Positions 62,391-64,000 of a DNA stretch of 64,000 nucleotides are shown one piece after another. The notes below the pieces were generated by a model. That model made no database searches. It was not told the origin of the DNA and saw only the letters and a program-made list of their open reading frames with translations. The translations under genes and the position numbers were made by a program. The number at the start of each line of letters is the position of its first letter. The stretch's first letter is position 1. Origin of the DNA: Exiguobacterium artemiae 255-15. Lineage in GTDB: Bacteria; Bacillota; Bacilli; Exiguobacteriales; Exiguobacteriaceae. The stretch is taken from NCBI RefSeq assembly GCF_000019905.1, contig NC_010556.1, forward strand, positions 2,568,001-2,632,000. The letters are read 5' to 3'.

Positions 62391-62435
62391 TAAAAAAGAA
62401 CACCTTCCATCCATTTCCGGACGAAAGGTGTTCGA
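62391..62435 (-). terminator. Terminator of the S-layer-like gene
   Basis: GAACACCTT pairs with AAGGTGTTC around a long loop, then T-run on the minus strand, between gtfC and the stop at 62441. Confidence 0.75.
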
Positions 62436-62440
62436 AAGGA

Positions 62441-64000
62441 TTAGTTTAATCCGAGAAGAACGGCTTTCTCGTAACCGCCAGTCAGGACTGAGTTGTCGTA
62501 TGACTGAAGATCTTTGTTGACGACGATGACGTTCGACAACGTTTTGAGTGTACCAGCCGGGACTTTGATTTTAACGATATCAAGTCCGTTTGATACATTG
62601 TCATCCGAGTCAGCAAGCGAGATGCTTGTTCCGACCGGAAGTGCTTTTCCGTTCAGGATATAGTTCGCTGTGCTTGTCGCATCGTACATACCAGAGTATT
62701 GAACACCCTCTGTGAACTTGACGCGGATAACGTCTTTTTCGTTTTTCTCGTTCGCTGACACTTTAACGATTTCAAACGGTGTCAGGACCGGTTTAACAGG
62801 CGTTTTCATGAGTTTGAAGTCATGTGTTGCTGTTGCAACCGTGTTACCGACATCATCAGACAATGATTTGACGACGACTTTCCACTCTTCGCCGTACCCT
62901 TCCAGGTCGACGAGGCGTTGGAGACTCTCGTTTGCTTTGACTTGGAAGTTTTTGTCCGTTGTATCCGTGTACTTGACGACAGACCCGTCAATCGTAACGA
63001 TTTTTCCATCTTTGTTCTTACCGATGAATTCAACTGTCGTTTTCGGAGGCAAGACGATACCGTCCGCATTGATGAGTGGCGTGTTGTACTCATCGAGGTC
63101 ACGGATTTTCACCGGCTCGCTCATCATGACAACGAAGTCGTTTGTCATTGGTACGCGGTCGATCGTGTTGATTTCAGCACTCTTCAGGTCCGGCGTGTTG
63201 AGCGGCGATCCTTCATAGCTGAGGTCAAGGATTAACGCATCGTTCTTCTCACCGTTCGCTTCGGCCTGGATAGCACCTTTTTCGAGCGTGATGCGGAACT
63301 TATCGTTGTAGTAGTTTTCTTTCGTGTTGACTGTATCGTAGATTTCCGTCCAGTCTTTCATCAACTCGATGACAGCTTCGCCCGTCTCTTTGTTATAAGA
63401 CGTGACATTGACATACTTGCTGAAGTCTTCGTATTTCTTCGTGTTCGAGTTGTAACGCTCAAACTTCAGTTCGTTATCAAGCAATGCAAGGATATTCGCA
63501 TTTTTGAGGCCTTTGCTGAACATCACGCGGAATTGCTCAGGTGACTCAACAACGACGCCAGCTGTCGGTTTGACTGTGTCAGCCGCAACCGTGAAGTCGA
63601 GGTTTTGTGTCGTTCCAATGTTGCTTTCATCTGAAAGTGCTGCGAAGTCCATTGTATCCCAGACTTGAAGCGAGTGTTTACCTGCAGCGAAGTAACCTTC
63701 TTTGACACCTGGATAGTTGTCATCAAGCATGATACGGACTGTATCGCGGCGATCGACACCTGTTTTGTTGTCAAATCCGTAATGCGTGACTTTGAAGTAC
63801 TTCTCTCCGTATTGACCGTCGATTTTGAATTTCGCAGAATCGACCGCTTCAGAGAATTTCACTTCGAGTTGGTTCAGACCGACTGCTTTAACAGATGTTA
63901 CTTCAGCAGGACGGGCATCCGTCAACTTGAAGCTTGCTTTTGATTTCACTTCTGTATCCGTGCTGCTCGTGATTTTTGCGACGAGCTTAACGACTGCGTT
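62441..64000 (-). CDS. S-layer-like surface protein with Ig-like repeats (partial, runs off right edge)
   Basis: The frame is open from the stop at 62441 to base 64000, so the N-terminus with signal and any SLH domains is outside. The 520 visible residues are Ig-like/adhesin-type blocks, each beginning like VTSVKAVGLNQLEVKFSEAVD (also DFVVMMSEPVKIRD and VIRVKFTEGVQYSG): a repeated 'xVxFSExV' strand pattern seen in Bacillota S-layer proteins. Acidic, almost no cysteine, rather high GC for this window, consistent with strong expression. A start inside the window (for example at 63949) is not needed. Confidence 0.8.
   Translation of the reverse strand, partial: NAVVKLVAKITSSTDTEVKSKASFKLTDARPAEVTSVKAVGLNQLEVKFSEAVDSAKFKIDGQYGEKYFKVTHYGFDNKTGVDRRDTVRIMLDDNYPGVKEGYFAAGKHSLQVWDTMDFAALSDESNIGTTQNLDFTVAADTVKPTAGVVVESPEQFRVMFSKGLKNANILALLDNELKFERYNSNTKKYEDFSKYVNVTSYNKETGEAVIELMKDWTEIYDTVNTKENYYNDKFRITLEKGAIQAEANGEKNDALILDLSYEGSPLNTPDLKSAEINTIDRVPMTNDFVVMMSEPVKIRDLDEYNTPLINADGIVLPPKTTVEFIGKNKDGKIVTIDGSVVKYTDTTDKNFQVKANESLQRLVDLEGYGEEWKVVVKSLSDDVGNTVATATHDFKLMKTPVKPVLTPFEIVKVSANEKNEKDVIRVKFTEGVQYSGMYDATSTANYILNGKALPVGTSISLADSDDNVSNGLDIVKIKVPAGTLKTLSNVIVVNKDLQSYDNSVLTGGYEKAVLLGLN

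Noticed and set aside
62712..63218. 168-codon open frame on the plus strand
   Set aside because: Antisense to the S-layer-like gene, whose repeats are clear; no promoter or ribosome site.
1..64000. CRISPR arrays, tRNA or rRNA genes
   Set aside because: No regularly spaced repeats, no cloverleaf-like CCA-ending segments and no rRNA-like stretch were noticed on either strand by reading.

Overview
The window looks like chromosome of a low-to-moderate-GC Gram-positive of the Bacillota, most probably Exiguobacterium. Signs: strong AGGAGG-type ribosome sites, many TTG/GTG starts, rho-independent terminators after most operons, secreted surface proteins with Ig-like repeats, a BY-kinase capsule operon of Bacillus type, and an ~890-residue secreted glucanotransferase with two C-terminal Ig-like domains that matches what is known of Exiguobacterium sibiricum GtfC. 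No tRNA, rRNA or CRISPR array was seen. Both window edges cut a gene: a degenerate M48-like/ankyrin protein on the left and an S-layer-like repeat protein on the right.

Layout. 0-4 kb: M48-like/ankyrin membrane protein, a tiny ORF, a VanZ-like protein, and a membrane fatty-acid desaturase with a long repeated leader. 4-6.2 kb: a three-gene overlapping cassette (HTH, ImmA/IrrE-type metallopeptidase, PIN-like protein) behind a perfect 17-bp palindrome. 6.2-13.3 kb: a Rieske/FAD oxidoreductase, then a hexose-phosphate uptake locus (OmpR-type regulator, histidine kinase, unknown anchored protein, HptA-like binding protein, UhpT-like transporter) with direct-repeat and cre-like operators. 13.4-17.4 kb: a surface-protein gene split by a TnpB-only IS200/IS605-type element. 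17.6-26.8 kb: a family of zinc-ribbon, TcaA-like and secreted proteins. 27.8-30.7 kb: a PAS-GGDEF-EAL c-di-GMP protein. 30.7-33.5 kb: two dif/Xer-like sites, a small sigma-like gene and two convergent tyrosine recombinases, then an IS3 remnant.

33.9-50.3 kb is an exopolysaccharide/capsule locus on the minus strand: the Wzz/BY-kinase/PHP-phosphatase operon, then galU and eleven more genes (4,6-dehydratase, priming sugar transferase, epimerase, TagB/F-like transferase, three GT4 glycosyltransferases, Wzy, Wzx, UDP-glucuronate 4-epimerase, UDP-glucose dehydrogenase). The core at 36-44.5 kb is visibly much richer in AT than the flanks, as is usual for a transferred serotype cassette. GalU, Ugd and the 4-epimerase would supply UDP-glucose, UDP-glucuronate and UDP-galacturonate. 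An LCP-family protein at 51.7 kb could attach the finished polymer to the wall.

52.8-64 kb is secretome: an apparent operon of a subtilase followed by three tandem BLIP-like secreted proteins, a second subtilase broken by a one-base frameshift, an intact IS30-family element, the GH70/GH13-like glucanotransferase behind a 14-bp LacI-type palindrome, and the S-layer-like protein. The points most worth a second look are the Xer-like site/sigma/recombinase module, the HTH-ImmA-PIN cassette, the subtilase-BLIP operon and the TnpB-split surface gene.
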